Source: an uncultured Bacteroidia bacterium
Lineage (GTDB): Bacteria; Bacteroidota; Bacteroidia; NS11-12g; UBA955
Length of the DNA stretch: 64,000 nucleotides
Direction of reading: 5' to 3'
NCBI GenBank assembly: GCA_943788195.1
Contig: CALSPH010000002.1
Span: 329,054-393,053, forward strand
Below, one piece after another: positions 53,755 through 62,008 of this stretch. Positions within the stretch are counted from its first letter, which is position 1, and every line of letters starts with the position of its first letter. A program made the translations under genes and the position numbers. Below the pieces are notes generated by a model. The model made no database searches. It was not told the DNA's origin and saw only the letters and a list, made by a program, of their open reading frames with translations.

Positions 53755-55479
53755 TTACTTCTCAGTGTGTTTTGGTCTTAAGAAAACAACATAAGCGCCA
53801 AAATTACCTAGCCTAAAGAATCCTTCCTCTGCCGTGGGCAGGGGTTTATAGTTTGATTTATAAATAAGATAGATAGGTTTATCGCGAGGACCATCATGAT
53901 AAAACCCTTGTTGCACTTCCCTTAATCGTTTAAAGGAATCTATGCCCAAGTCCTGTATCTGACGTCCATTCAAATAATTCTTATTCAAGATTGCTAATTC
54001 ATCATTTGATTCGAGCGGTTTAACCTTGGCATAATAATAATGTGCGTAGCTCTTAAAATGCATCGTTTCGACATAAGCATCTTTTTGCGATACTTGGTTA
54101 TAAAATTGAAAAAGCGGTTGCTGAAGTTTGCAATCAATGATAGGTACAAGCAATGCAGCAACAATGAACAAGTTTATTGTTCCAAAAACAAAAAGACGGT
54201 TCACGCGCTTTAGGTTTGCAAGCGTTTGAGCGAGAATGAACAGCAGGATAACACCAGATGTAAAAATAACAATCAGCTTCCATTGAGCAATCATCGAAGG
54301 TGTGTTAATAATGGCATTTGTAAAGTCATCCTTAATATTAGCCGTGAGCATTTCCAGACCTTTTGGAGATAGAACGAAAGGAATAGCCAATTGAATCAAT
54401 AACAAGGGTAAGGCCGAGAGAAGTAACAAAAAGCCATGTATTTTCTTGAGTCGAAACCCCTTATCCAATGCTTGTTCGATCCAATATGCAGCCATAAAAC
54501 ACAAAGGCAGCCAGCACAAAGAACTGTAATGCACAATCTTGGTTTTAACGATTGAAAACAGAATTAAAACAACCCAGAAAAGAATATGGAATGTAGTAAA
54601 AAAGGGTTTTTCTCGGTGTATATCAACCGACATGGTCATGGCGCGTATTGCAAAAACACTTGCTGGGAAACAACCAAAAAACAAGACCAAAGGATGATAA
54701 TAAAAAGGTTGTTGATGCCCAGCAACATTTTGAGAAAACAGTTCAAATTGATAGGTTATAAATCTTTGAATAAACCAGGGACCGTTTTTTATCGTTTCAG
54801 GTAAAAACCAAATACTAATGATAACCGTTGCAATTAAAGCACTGAGTAAAAAAGATGAAAAGGTGAAAAACACCTTGCGATTGGCAATACTCAGACCAAT
54901 TAGCATGAGTAGAAAAATCAACAAGGCAACAGGGCCTTTAATCAATACCGCTACACCGATTAATAGAGCTGCATACAATAGATTCCTGCGATTGTTAATT
55001 TGGTTTTGGTGATGGCTATAGGCTAAACCAAGTTGATAAATAGCCCAAAAAATGAACAAATTAAACGTTGGATCGATCAATCCAGTTTTAAAATAGAAAT
55101 GAGGTATTATTGATCCCAAGTAAGCAAGGACCCACCATTGGGCTACTGAACTTCTAAAATGTTTTACACCAATAAAATAAATCAAATTTAACGTGGCGAT
55201 TGCGGATAGTACGGTTGGTAAACGAGCCGCGAACTCATTTACACCAAACAACTTCATACTCAACAATTGCATCCAAATAAACAAAGGAGGCTTCTCCCAG
55301 AATGGCTCATAATTAATGGTTACGGAAGAATAATTGCCCGTCAATAACATTTCTCGAGCGGCCTCTGCAAAATTGATTTCATCCCAATCAAACAAATGCA
55401 CTGCATCAAGAAATGGCAGAAAAAACATGATGCCAAGCGCAACCAAAATAAAGAATGTAACTACGTTATATTGTTTCAT
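53755..55479 (-). CDS. ArnT/PMT-like (GT39 clan) membrane glycosyltransferase
   Basis: The 574-residue protein has around ten membrane helices. The first extracytoplasmic loop contains the acidic pair in LFDWDEINFAEAAREM, and NYEPFWEKPPLFIWMQ follows, the hallmark of ArnT/dolichyl-phosphate-mannose mannosyltransferase relatives. Such enzymes move a sugar from a polyprenyl phosphate donor to lipid A or a protein in the periplasm. The C-terminal soluble part is of unknown fold. Its start overlaps the PAP2 gene end by 14 bases; that pairing with a lipid phosphatase fits lipid-linked sugar chemistry. Confidence 0.88.
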   Translation of the reverse strand: MKQYNVVTFFILVALGIMFFLPFLDAVHLFDWDEINFAEAAREMLLTGNYSSVTINYEPFWEKPPLFIWMQLLSMKLFGVNEFAARLPTVLSAIATLNLIYFIGVKHFRSSVAQWWVLAYLGSIIPHFYFKTGLIDPTFNLFIFWAIYQLGLAYSHHQNQINNRRNLLYAALLIGVAVLIKGPVALLIFLLMLIGLSIANRKVFFTFSSFLLSALIATVIISIWFLPETIKNGPWFIQRFITYQFELFSQNVAGHQQPFYYHPLVLFFGCFPASVFAIRAMTMSVDIHREKPFFTTFHILFWVVLILFSIVKTKIVHYSSLCWLPLCFMAAYWIEQALDKGFRLKKIHGFLLLLSALPLLLIQLAIPFVLSPKGLEMLTANIKDDFTNAIINTPSMIAQWKLIVIFTSGVILLFILAQTLANLKRVNRLFVFGTINLFIVAALLVPIIDCKLQQPLFQFYNQVSQKDAYVETMHFKSYAHYYYAKVKPLESNDELAILNKNYLNGRQIQDLGIDSFKRLREVQQGFYHDGPRDKPIYLIYKSNYKPLPTAEEGFFRLGNFGAYVVFLRPKHTEK

Positions 55480-56095
55480 TTTTATCGAGTAAATAATTTC
55501 TAAAAAGGTAGATGAGCAAGCTGCTTACAAATAATGCGATGAGAATTGAGGTGGCTACATCGATAAAAAAATGCTGGAACAAGTAAACCCTTGAGAGCCC
55601 GGCAAGACTGGCAATAATCCATAATGCAATGACTATTTTAACATTCCGTCTAAAGTAAAAGGCAAGTATCGTTGCACAGGTTACGGCCATGAGTGTATGC
55701 CCGCTAGGGAAACTATGTTCAGAGTTGATGTGTATCCACTCCAACATATGAATTAGATTATCGTCTGCTAGCAACTTCCTGGGACGTGGTGAATTGGGAT
55801 ATAAATAAATCTTAAACAAATAGGACAACAGTCCTGTCAATGCCAAAAGAATTGCTGAAAACCCAATCCATTTATATGCTCGATTCACCAAAAATATGAT
55901 CACTAAAATCAATATCCCTACCCACTCACCTAATTTTGTGAATGCGGTATAAAGCCAATCTAAAAAGGGTGTGTGTCCGTTATGCACAATCAACGAAGAC
56001 CTTAAAGGGCCGTAATAAAAGTATATTGCCAGATAAAGAAAAGCCGTCAGTGACATCAGCACCAAAAAGTAATGCACTTTTTTAGGGGTCTTCAT
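55466..56095 (-). CDS. PAP2-family membrane phosphatase
   Basis: From the ATG at 56095 the product has 209 residues and about six helices. The three PAP2 signature blocks are present: KIYLYPNSPRPR, EHSFPSGHTLMAV, and SRVYLFQHFFIDVATS. It would hydrolyse lipid phosphates such as undecaprenyl pyrophosphate or phosphatidylglycerol phosphate; the substrate is open. A TTG three codons upstream is in frame but lies inside the -7 box region, so the ATG is preferred. The box TATTTTTG ends just 6 bases before it. It is coupled to the ArnT-like gene. Confidence 0.9.
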   Translation of the reverse strand: MKTPKKVHYFLVLMSLTAFLYLAIYFYYGPLRSSLIVHNGHTPFLDWLYTAFTKLGEWVGILILVIIFLVNRAYKWIGFSAILLALTGLLSYLFKIYLYPNSPRPRKLLADDNLIHMLEWIHINSEHSFPSGHTLMAVTCATILAFYFRRNVKIVIALWIIASLAGLSRVYLFQHFFIDVATSILIALFVSSLLIYLFRNYLLDKNETI

Positions 56096-56101
56096 TGGAG
56101 G

Positions 56102-56109
56102 CAAAAATA
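56102..56109 (-). promoter_or_regulatory. -7 promoter element of the PAP2 gene
   Basis: TATTTTTG on the minus strand, 6 bases before the ATG at 56095. It implies an almost absent leader and rules out the upstream TTG as a start. Confidence 0.55.
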
Positions 56110-56135
56110 ATATAAATAATGCGCTACGGCTTTTT

Positions 56136-56143
56136 TAGTTTTG
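56136..56143 (+). promoter_or_regulatory. -7 promoter element of the lipocalin-like lipoprotein gene
   Basis: TAGTTTTG on the plus strand, 15 bases before the ATG at 56159, divergent from the PAP2 promoter. Confidence 0.5.
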
Positions 56144-56158
56144 CATAGAAATCATTTT

Positions 56159-56656
56159 ATGAAAAACATTCTGATCATCATTTGTATTTTATTCAGTTTC
56201 TCTTGTTGCAGTCCGCAAAAAGAGCAAATAAAAACAAATGAATTAACAGGTCTTTGGAAGTTGCACAGTATGGAAGTGCGTGACACCCTATCTAATCAAT
56301 GGAAGCCATGGAGAGAAGGTACGCAAGGATATCTATTATATGACAACCATAAGCATGTCTCATTGCATTTAACCACTGCATTCTATAATTCGTTCAATAA
56401 TGCATTCCCGAACTTCACCGATACCATACCTACAGATGCTTTAAAGCACCTTACTAATAACTATAATTATATGGGCAACTACGAAACGAAAGATTCCGTT
56501 GTACGCCATATCAAACTTTCCCATTCCAACCCCAACGAATGGGGTGACACGGCATATCGAAAATTCTATTTTAAGAAGGATACACTAATTATGGTGCCCA
56601 TTGAGCAGAAAAATGCCCAACTAATGCTAAAATGGGTGCCCTTTAAGTCGACCTAG
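56159..56656 (+). CDS. Lipocalin-like lipoprotein of unknown function
   Basis: The ATG at 56159 begins a lipoprotein signal MKNILIIICILFSFSCCS with lipobox FSFSC. An earlier TTG (56141) is inside the -7 box and is rejected. The mature part (about 145 residues) begins ELTGLWKLHSMEVRDT and has GTQGYLLYDNHKHVSLHLTT and YNYMGNYETKD, a pattern seen in lipocalin-like domain proteins (a strand with G-x-W, then repeated beta strands). The ligand is unknown. It converges on the last gene of the carotenoid operon with no gap. Confidence 0.65.
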   Translation: MKNILIIICILFSFSCCSPQKEQIKTNELTGLWKLHSMEVRDTLSNQWKPWREGTQGYLLYDNHKHVSLHLTTAFYNSFNNAFPNFTDTIPTDALKHLTNNYNYMGNYETKDSVVRHIKLSHSNPNEWGDTAYRKFYFKKDTLIMVPIEQKNAQLMLKWVPFKST

Positions 56657-57172
56657 CTACTTGAATTTTTTCTTCTCAGAATCCGTAAGTTTACCATATT
56701 TAAGCATGAAACTTTTTATTTCTGGATAAAACACATGCTCGGTATCCAAATGATTGACGATGAATTTTTTATCCAACTTCGTATGATTCGTAAAAGGCAT
56801 AATCGCAGGGATATTCAGCTCTACGCTATACCGAATAAAGCGTATTTCAATGTTTGTGGGTGATTTGGTAACGCTTGCATTCAATTTACCCAATCCTGCT
56901 TTGGCAGTATTGTATTTATCAAAAGGTCCTGAAACATAGTTGGCTTTAGCGGTTTTAGCAGCTCCATAATAGGCCAACATCAACGGACTTGAAGCATATT
57001 TTGATGACACTTTTATTAATGAGTCGACATAAACATTTCCTTGATCCAGTTTAGAAAACAAAGATCGAGCTGTAGACAATGGTCCAGTAGTATCTGTAAA
57101 TGAACTTAAGGTGATGATTAAACCGAACACAAGGGATCGAATAATCATAGATTTAGATATGATTGATTGCAC
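56657..57172 (-). CDS. Exported protein of unknown function in the carotenoid operon
   Basis: I cannot assign a family function. The 171-residue product has a signal-like hydrophobic N-terminus (IIRSLVFGLIITLSSFT), then a helical region with ARSLFSKLDQGNVYVDSLIK and YYGAAKTAKANYV, and a basic C-terminus ending KLTDSEKKKFK. Its 5' end overlaps crtB by 20 bases, so it is translated with the operon. A protein of this size next to crtB recurs in Bacteroidota carotenoid clusters, which suggests a role with pigment or membrane, but this is inference. Confidence 0.65.
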   Translation of the reverse strand: MQSIISKSMIIRSLVFGLIITLSSFTDTTGPLSTARSLFSKLDQGNVYVDSLIKVSSKYASSPLMLAYYGAAKTAKANYVSGPFDKYNTAKAGLGKLNASVTKSPTNIEIRFIRYSVELNIPAIMPFTNHTKLDKKFIVNHLDTEHVFYPEIKSFMLKYGKLTDSEKKKFK

Positions 57173-58001
57173 CTGTCTTGAATCTTAAATAAGAGCTTAT
57201 GAGAAGTCCAATTTTTTCAGAATCCGGCACCCTCAAACGAGCGGTCTTAATGGTATTAACAGGTTCTTTTTCGATCCGTTCGAGCAATTTTACATAATAC
57301 CGATAGGCGGTATAAACCCCGAACCGGCAAGTGATTGGCAATTGACAAATCCCTTTATATGCATCATTAAAATCATTACGGATATCATCTACAATGGATT
57401 TTTTTGCCGCCTCGTCAAAGTGATGAAAATTGATCGAAGGGAAATAGGTTCGGCCTCTTTCTTCAAAGTCACTTTTAATATCTCGTAAAAAATTTACTTT
57501 CTGAAATGCAGCTCCTAAACTTTTTGCAGCAGGTTTAAGTTGCTGATATTCAGCTTCACTGCTTTCGCAAAACACTTTGAGACACATGAGTCCTACTACT
57601 TCAGCACTGCCATAAATATACTCCTGGTACCCATCTGCATCATACAATTTCAGATCCAAATCCATGGCCATACTTTCAAAGAATGGATCAATCAATTCAG
57701 GGCCAATATTGAACTTACGAGCAGCTTCTTGAAATGAATGCAAAAATGGATTTATGCTGAGTTTATTGTTGATTGCCTTGTAGGTTTCATTTTTGAACTC
57801 TTCTAGAAGGGCGGCTTTATCCTGATCATGAAATGTATCGACAATTTCGTCTGCAATACGCACCATACCATAAATAGAATATATTGCCCATCTCAACTCT
57901 TTGTCAATCATTCGAATGCCCAACGAAAAAGAAGTACTATAACTCTTCGTTAGTTTCTTGCTAAGCGACTGGCTTACATTATGATATAATTCAATACTCA
58001 T
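57153..58001 (-). CDS. crtB: Phytoene synthase
   Basis: This 282-residue trans-isoprenyl diphosphate synthase condenses two geranylgeranyl diphosphates to phytoene. The two Asp-rich motifs are visible: VRIADEIVDTFHDQ and NFLRDIKSDFEERGRTYFPS. The C-terminal part has YTAYRYYVKLLERIEK. It lies 53 bases after crtI and overlaps the unknown exported gene. A squalene synthase role is possible for the family, but crtI beside it makes phytoene the likely product. Confidence 0.93.
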   Translation of the reverse strand: MSIELYHNVSQSLSKKLTKSYSTSFSLGIRMIDKELRWAIYSIYGMVRIADEIVDTFHDQDKAALLEEFKNETYKAINNKLSINPFLHSFQEAARKFNIGPELIDPFFESMAMDLDLKLYDADGYQEYIYGSAEVVGLMCLKVFCESSEAEYQQLKPAAKSLGAAFQKVNFLRDIKSDFEERGRTYFPSINFHHFDEAAKKSIVDDIRNDFNDAYKGICQLPITCRFGVYTAYRYYVKLLERIEKEPVNTIKTARLRVPDSEKIGLLISSYLRFKTGAINHI

Positions 58002-58054
58002 ACCGATTCAAACAAATATAATAGAAATTGGTTTACCAAAAAAAAAGAAATATC

Positions 58055-59527
58055 TTAGAAAAGGCTTTTGTTTAATTCTTCTGCGGCAATTCTTCCACTA
58101 ATTATGGCTGGAGGAACCCCAGGTCCTGGAACGGTGAGTTGCCCAGCGAAGAATAAATTGTTGGCTTTTGCTGAACGCATTTTCGGTTTTAAGAAAGCTG
58201 TTTGCCTCAATGTATTTGCCAAACCGTAAGCGTTTCCTTTAAAACTATGGTAATCTGACTTAAAGTCATTGATGCTATAACTGCGTTTTACCTCAATATT
58301 TTCTTCAAAATTAAACCCTACACGCTCCTCCATTCGATTCAGGAAATTCTTAAGATAGGTGTCATGCAATTCGGGTTGATCTGTCAAACCTGCAGCAAGG
58401 GGCATCAGCAAGAAAAGGTTTTCAGAACCTTTGGGTGCCACATTTGGATCTGTTTTACTACTCAAACATGCATAAAACAAAGGCTTACTTGGCCATTGTG
58501 GATCCTTATAAATCTCATCCGCATGCCCCTCAAACGACTCATCAAAAAACAAATTATGATGCTTGAGATTAGGTAATTCGCGATTCACACCCATGTAGAA
58601 CAATAATGAAGATGGACTCATGGTTCGCTTGTTCCAGTAATCATAATCATATTTTCTGAATTTCGGGTCCAGCACTTTTTGTTCCATATGATGATAGTCT
58701 CCAGAAATCACGATACCATCACAGGTAAAAGAATCCGTTTTGGTTTCTACTTGATTGATACTTTTCCCTGAACCTGTGATGAGCGTTACTTCTTGATTGT
58801 ATTTAATTTCTACCCCTGCATTGAGGGCTATTTTCTCAAACGCTTTGCTAATTTCGTGCATTCCACCCATGGGATACCAAGTGCCCAGTGTTAAGTCGGC
58901 ATGATTCATCATAGAATACAAGGCTGGGGTATTGGCTGGAGTAGAGCCTAAAAACAGCACAGGGAACTCCAATATCGATCTGATTTTGGGATTGGTAAAA
59001 TAACTTCGCACCTCTTTTTGCAATGAACTGAATAATTGCAGACTAAATGATTTGATGATTACCTTCAAATCAAAGAAATCGAGTATACTATCCGATATCC
59101 GATTTACATAATCAGCCAATGCGGTCTTGTACTTATACTCTGCATTGTCCAGAAACTTCTTCAGCTTAATCGCGCTGCCCTCTTCAATGCGCTCAAACAA
59201 TTGATAAAGTTCCTCTTTATTCGCGGGAACATCGGCATACTCGTTGTCTTTAAAGAATACCCGATACCCTGGATCCAATCGAACCAATTTATAAAAATCA
59301 GAACTGGTGTAACCAAAATCTGCATAAAACTCTTCAAATACCTCAGGCATCCAATACCAACTTGGCCCCATATCGAAAGTATAACCATCCTTCTCCCATG
59401 TGCGTGCTCTCCCACCGGGTTGATCATTTTTTTCAAGTAAGGTGACTTGATGACCTTGTTTAGCCAAGTACGAGGCTGATGTTAACCCTGAAAACCCTGC
59501 TCCAATAACGATTATTTTTTCGGCCAT
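58055..59527 (-). CDS. crtI: Phytoene desaturase (CrtI type)
   Basis: The 490-residue flavoprotein introduces four double bonds to give lycopene. The FAD-binding N-terminus reads IVIGAGFSGLTSASYLAKQG, then QPGGRARTWEKDGYTFDMG. The C-terminus shows the CrtI end NLFFAGQLTVPGPGVPPAII. Its start directly follows the crtZ stop with no gap. Confidence 0.95.
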   Translation of the reverse strand: MAEKIIVIGAGFSGLTSASYLAKQGHQVTLLEKNDQPGGRARTWEKDGYTFDMGPSWYWMPEVFEEFYADFGYTSSDFYKLVRLDPGYRVFFKDNEYADVPANKEELYQLFERIEEGSAIKLKKFLDNAEYKYKTALADYVNRISDSILDFFDLKVIIKSFSLQLFSSLQKEVRSYFTNPKIRSILEFPVLFLGSTPANTPALYSMMNHADLTLGTWYPMGGMHEISKAFEKIALNAGVEIKYNQEVTLITGSGKSINQVETKTDSFTCDGIVISGDYHHMEQKVLDPKFRKYDYDYWNKRTMSPSSLLFYMGVNRELPNLKHHNLFFDESFEGHADEIYKDPQWPSKPLFYACLSSKTDPNVAPKGSENLFLLMPLAAGLTDQPELHDTYLKNFLNRMEERVGFNFEENIEVKRSYSINDFKSDYHSFKGNAYGLANTLRQTAFLKPKMRSAKANNLFFAGQLTVPGPGVPPAIISGRIAAEELNKSLF

Positions 59528-59977
59528 TTAAGACTTGTATTTTTTGAGATATCTTCCAGGAACAAACAAGAACCCAAACGCTTCTGCTCCATGTTTTGTC
59601 GTTGTTTTATGATGCACTTTATGCGCAAAACGCATGGCTTTGAAATAAGCATGCTTGGTATTCTTAAGCAATTTTAGTCGTTGGTGTACAAATACGTCAT
59701 GGACCAAGAAATAGGCCAATCCATATAATGAAACACCCAAACCCAGATAGAATCGATAGTCCATTTCAAACGACCCAAAGATGATTAGGCTGGCACCGAT
59801 AGAACCAAAAACCACCGCAAAAAGATCGTTCAATTCAAAAATACCATGCCTGGGTTCGTGATGTGATTTATGCCAAGACCATAAGAAGCCATGCATAATA
59901 TACTTATGGGTAAACCAAGCTACCCCTTCCATAAAACAGAAAGCAAACAGAATCAAAAAGAGATTTAACCAAATCAT
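59528..59977 (-). CDS. crtZ: Beta-carotene hydroxylase CrtZ
   Basis: This 149-residue membrane di-iron enzyme adds hydroxyls at C3 of the beta-ionone rings to form zeaxanthin. All His clusters are seen: WFTHKYIMHG, WHKSHHEPRHG, VHDVFVHQR and AHKVHHKTT. It has about four membrane segments. It is the first gene of the operon crtZ-crtI-crtB-unknown. A TAACTTTG -7 box ends 4 bases before the ATG, so the transcript is probably leaderless. A lycopene cyclase, needed between CrtI and CrtZ, is not in the window. Confidence 0.95.
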   Translation of the reverse strand: MIWLNLFLILFAFCFMEGVAWFTHKYIMHGFLWSWHKSHHEPRHGIFELNDLFAVVFGSIGASLIIFGSFEMDYRFYLGLGVSLYGLAYFLVHDVFVHQRLKLLKNTKHAYFKAMRFAHKVHHKTTTKHGAEAFGFLFVPGRYLKKYKS

Positions 59978-59981
59978 ACTT

Positions 59982-59989
59982 CAAAGTTA
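59982..59989 (-). promoter_or_regulatory. -7 promoter element of the carotenoid operon
   Basis: TAACTTTG on the minus strand ends 4 bases before the crtZ ATG. This is the shortest box-to-start distance in the window. A -33 TTG at the right distance is not seen, which may point to an activator or an alternative sigma factor. Confidence 0.55.
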
Positions 59990-60170
59990 AACAATTGGGA
60001 ATAAGGATGGTTTTGGAGAATATTAAAGTCTTTTGGGATAGTTTTAATATTTCCATATTTTCGTTTTGTACGATTACTATGGCATTGTTTTTTTGCTTGA
60101 GTATTTTGCCCTTTTTTCTTTTTCTGTTCAAAGGGGTTTAACATGAGTAATTTATAAATATGAACCTAAA

Positions 60171-60971
60171 ATGAAACCCGACCTAGATTATCTTGAAATT
60201 AACCGTGCTTCATGGAACAAACGAACGGATGCCCATATCGATTCTGAGTTCTATGACAACCCATCGTTTATAAAAGGGAGGAACAGTTTAAATAGCATTG
60301 AACTTGGATTACTGGGTGATGTGAAAGGACTAAAAATATTACATCTGCAATGTCATTTTGGCCAAGACAGCATTTCTTTAAGCAGAATGGGTGCTGAAGT
60401 CACTGGGATTGATTTTTCTGAAAATGCGATTTCTCAAGCCAAAGCATTAGCAAATACCTGCAGAACAAATACCCGTTTTATTCAGGCAGATCTTTACGAA
60501 GCCCCTAATTTATTAAAAGAACAGTTTGATGCGGTTTTTACATCCTATGGAACCATCGGATGGTTGCCAGATATTGACCAATGGGCTCAAGTAGTTGGGC
60601 ATTTTCTTAAACCTGGAGGGCGATTTGTCTATGCTGAATTTCATCCGGTGGTTTGGATGTTTGACGATGATTTTAGTTTTGTTAAGTACAATTATTTCAA
60701 AGCAGAACCCATTATTGAATCGGAAGAGGGCACTTATGCGGATAAGGAAGCCGAAATTCAAACCAAGTGCATCACCTGGAATCATAGCCTCAGTGCAGTT
60801 TATGCTGCCTTAACTCAAGCAGGTATTCACCTGAATGTGCTCCAAGAGTTCAACTATTCACCATACAATTGTTTTAGTGGCACCAAAGAAATTGAACCGG
60901 GTAAATTTATCATTGAAAAATTGGGCGATAAAATCCCAATGGTATACGCACTGCATGGAATAAAATCTTAG
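60171..60971 (+). CDS. Class I SAM-dependent methyltransferase
   Basis: This 266-residue protein has the Rossmann methyltransferase fold. Motif I is LKILHLQCHFGQDSISLSRM, followed by the acidic end of strand two in EVTGIDFSENAI and motif II FDAVFTSYGTIGWLPD. The C-terminal half (KPGGRFVYAEFHPVVWMFDD) is close to a widespread group of unassigned methyltransferases. The substrate is unknown. It stands divergent from crtZ, with a 193-base gap holding no other convincing gene, and 40 bases before the next gene. Confidence 0.88.
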   Translation: MKPDLDYLEINRASWNKRTDAHIDSEFYDNPSFIKGRNSLNSIELGLLGDVKGLKILHLQCHFGQDSISLSRMGAEVTGIDFSENAISQAKALANTCRTNTRFIQADLYEAPNLLKEQFDAVFTSYGTIGWLPDIDQWAQVVGHFLKPGGRFVYAEFHPVVWMFDDDFSFVKYNYFKAEPIIESEEGTYADKEAEIQTKCITWNHSLSAVYAALTQAGIHLNVLQEFNYSPYNCFSGTKEIEPGKFIIEKLGDKIPMVYALHGIKS

Positions 60972-61011
60972 ATTGAAGCAATATTCTCTTGGACCCGTGA
61001 GTTAAGTAAAT

Positions 61012-61902
61012 ATGATTCGGGTATTACTTTTAATTGCTGCTGCATTATTATTAGCATGCGCACCATCAACAAACTCTATTTCCATACAACATGATGTTGT
61101 GTTAAATCAAAATAATGACTCCATTAGCATACTAGCCCCCTTTACTAGAACTACCATTAAGCAGCAACTCTTACAAAAAATCAAGAACAACCAACCCCTT
61201 ATCATTCATGCTTTCGTCCCTTTATGCGATAACGATAATCAGGGAATAGTCCCAGTGAACAAAGCACTGGGTGATGGTGATAATTTAACCACCAATTTAT
61301 ATTGGGGTGCGCTTTACGGTGTCAAAACCCATTTCTCCAGAAAAAAGCGTTGGACTAAAGCATATGACCAAAAACACAATGACTCCTTTTTACTTGAGCG
61401 CGTGGTATTCAAACGGACGTATTCAAATGGTGCTAAAGTTATTTTTATAACCGATGCTTACAATGGCAACGCCATGGAAAAATGCTTAAATCACTATTTA
61501 CAATCGCTTTCAGGCATGAGATCAGATAGCATTCAGTTGGATTCTAGTTGGATTGAGATATCTAAGCAGGCTGATTTGGTAGTATTCAATGGGCATAATG
61601 GACTGATGGACGTTGAAGTGCCTATTTCAACATCTACTTTAACAAAAAAGAAAGATGCGATAGCCATTGCCTGCATTTCCAAACCCTATTTCAAAGATTA
61701 CTTGATTCAATCTCAAGGATATCCTTTACTTATGACCAAGCATTTGTTGGCTCCTGAAGCATATGTGCTAAGCGCAATCATTGATGCATGGGCCCTTCAA
61801 AAACCAGAACAAGAAGTTTGGTTAGCTGCTGCCACAGCCTATAATCAATATCAAAAATGCGGTATCAAAGGAGCCAAAAACCTGTTTAGCACCGGCTGGT
61901 AA
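61012..61902 (+). CDS. Lipoprotein of unknown function with possible caspase-like His/Cys pair
   Basis: The 296-residue product begins with a lipoprotein signal (MIRVLLLIAAALLLACA, lipobox LLLAC). The early mature region has LIIHAFVPLCDNDNQGIVPV and GDGDNLTTNLYWGALYG, which look strongly conserved in character. The second half has a hydrophobic strand, DLVVFNGHNGLM, and about 26 residues later a second, DAIAIACISKPYF. A His after a hydrophobic strand and a Cys at the end of the next recall clan CD peptidases (caspase, gingipain, clostripain), but the canonical HG is HNG here and the spacing is short. I would not call it a peptidase without structure prediction. Confidence 0.6.
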   Translation: MIRVLLLIAAALLLACAPSTNSISIQHDVVLNQNNDSISILAPFTRTTIKQQLLQKIKNNQPLIIHAFVPLCDNDNQGIVPVNKALGDGDNLTTNLYWGALYGVKTHFSRKKRWTKAYDQKHNDSFLLERVVFKRTYSNGAKVIFITDAYNGNAMEKCLNHYLQSLSGMRSDSIQLDSSWIEISKQADLVVFNGHNGLMDVEVPISTSTLTKKKDAIAIACISKPYFKDYLIQSQGYPLLMTKHLLAPEAYVLSAIIDAWALQKPEQEVWLAAATAYNQYQKCGIKGAKNLFSTGW

Positions 61903-61952
61903 AACCAGCAAAGTTTGATTTGTTAATAAAGAGATAACGTTTTTTTAACTTC

Positions 61953-61986
61953 TTAACATTGAGGTAACATTGGGATAATACTTTTG
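61953..61986 (+). promoter_or_regulatory. Promoter of the porin gene with a Pho-box-like direct repeat
   Basis: TTAACAT (61953-61959) and GTAACAT (61964-61970) are 7-mers with a 4-base gap, exactly the 11-bp period of PhoB boxes. A third degenerate copy, ATAATAC, follows at 61975-61981. The -7 box is TACTTTTG at 61979-61986, so the repeat covers the -33 region, as in PhoB-activated promoters. The ATG of a phosphate-type porin lies 22 bases downstream. Confidence 0.6.
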
Positions 61987-62008
61987 CCCTCGTATTATCA
62001 AAACAACA

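Noticed and set aside
59904..60131. Minus-strand frame upstream of and overlapping crtZ
   Set aside because: Low-complexity Lys/Asn-rich translation of AT-rich DNA, in conflict with the crtZ start and its -7 box.
60079..60141. 20-codon hydrophobic plus-strand frame (MALFFCLSILPFFLFLF...) between crtZ and the methyltransferase
   Set aside because: No -7 box, no partner and no conserved feature; T-rich DNA gives such peptides by chance.
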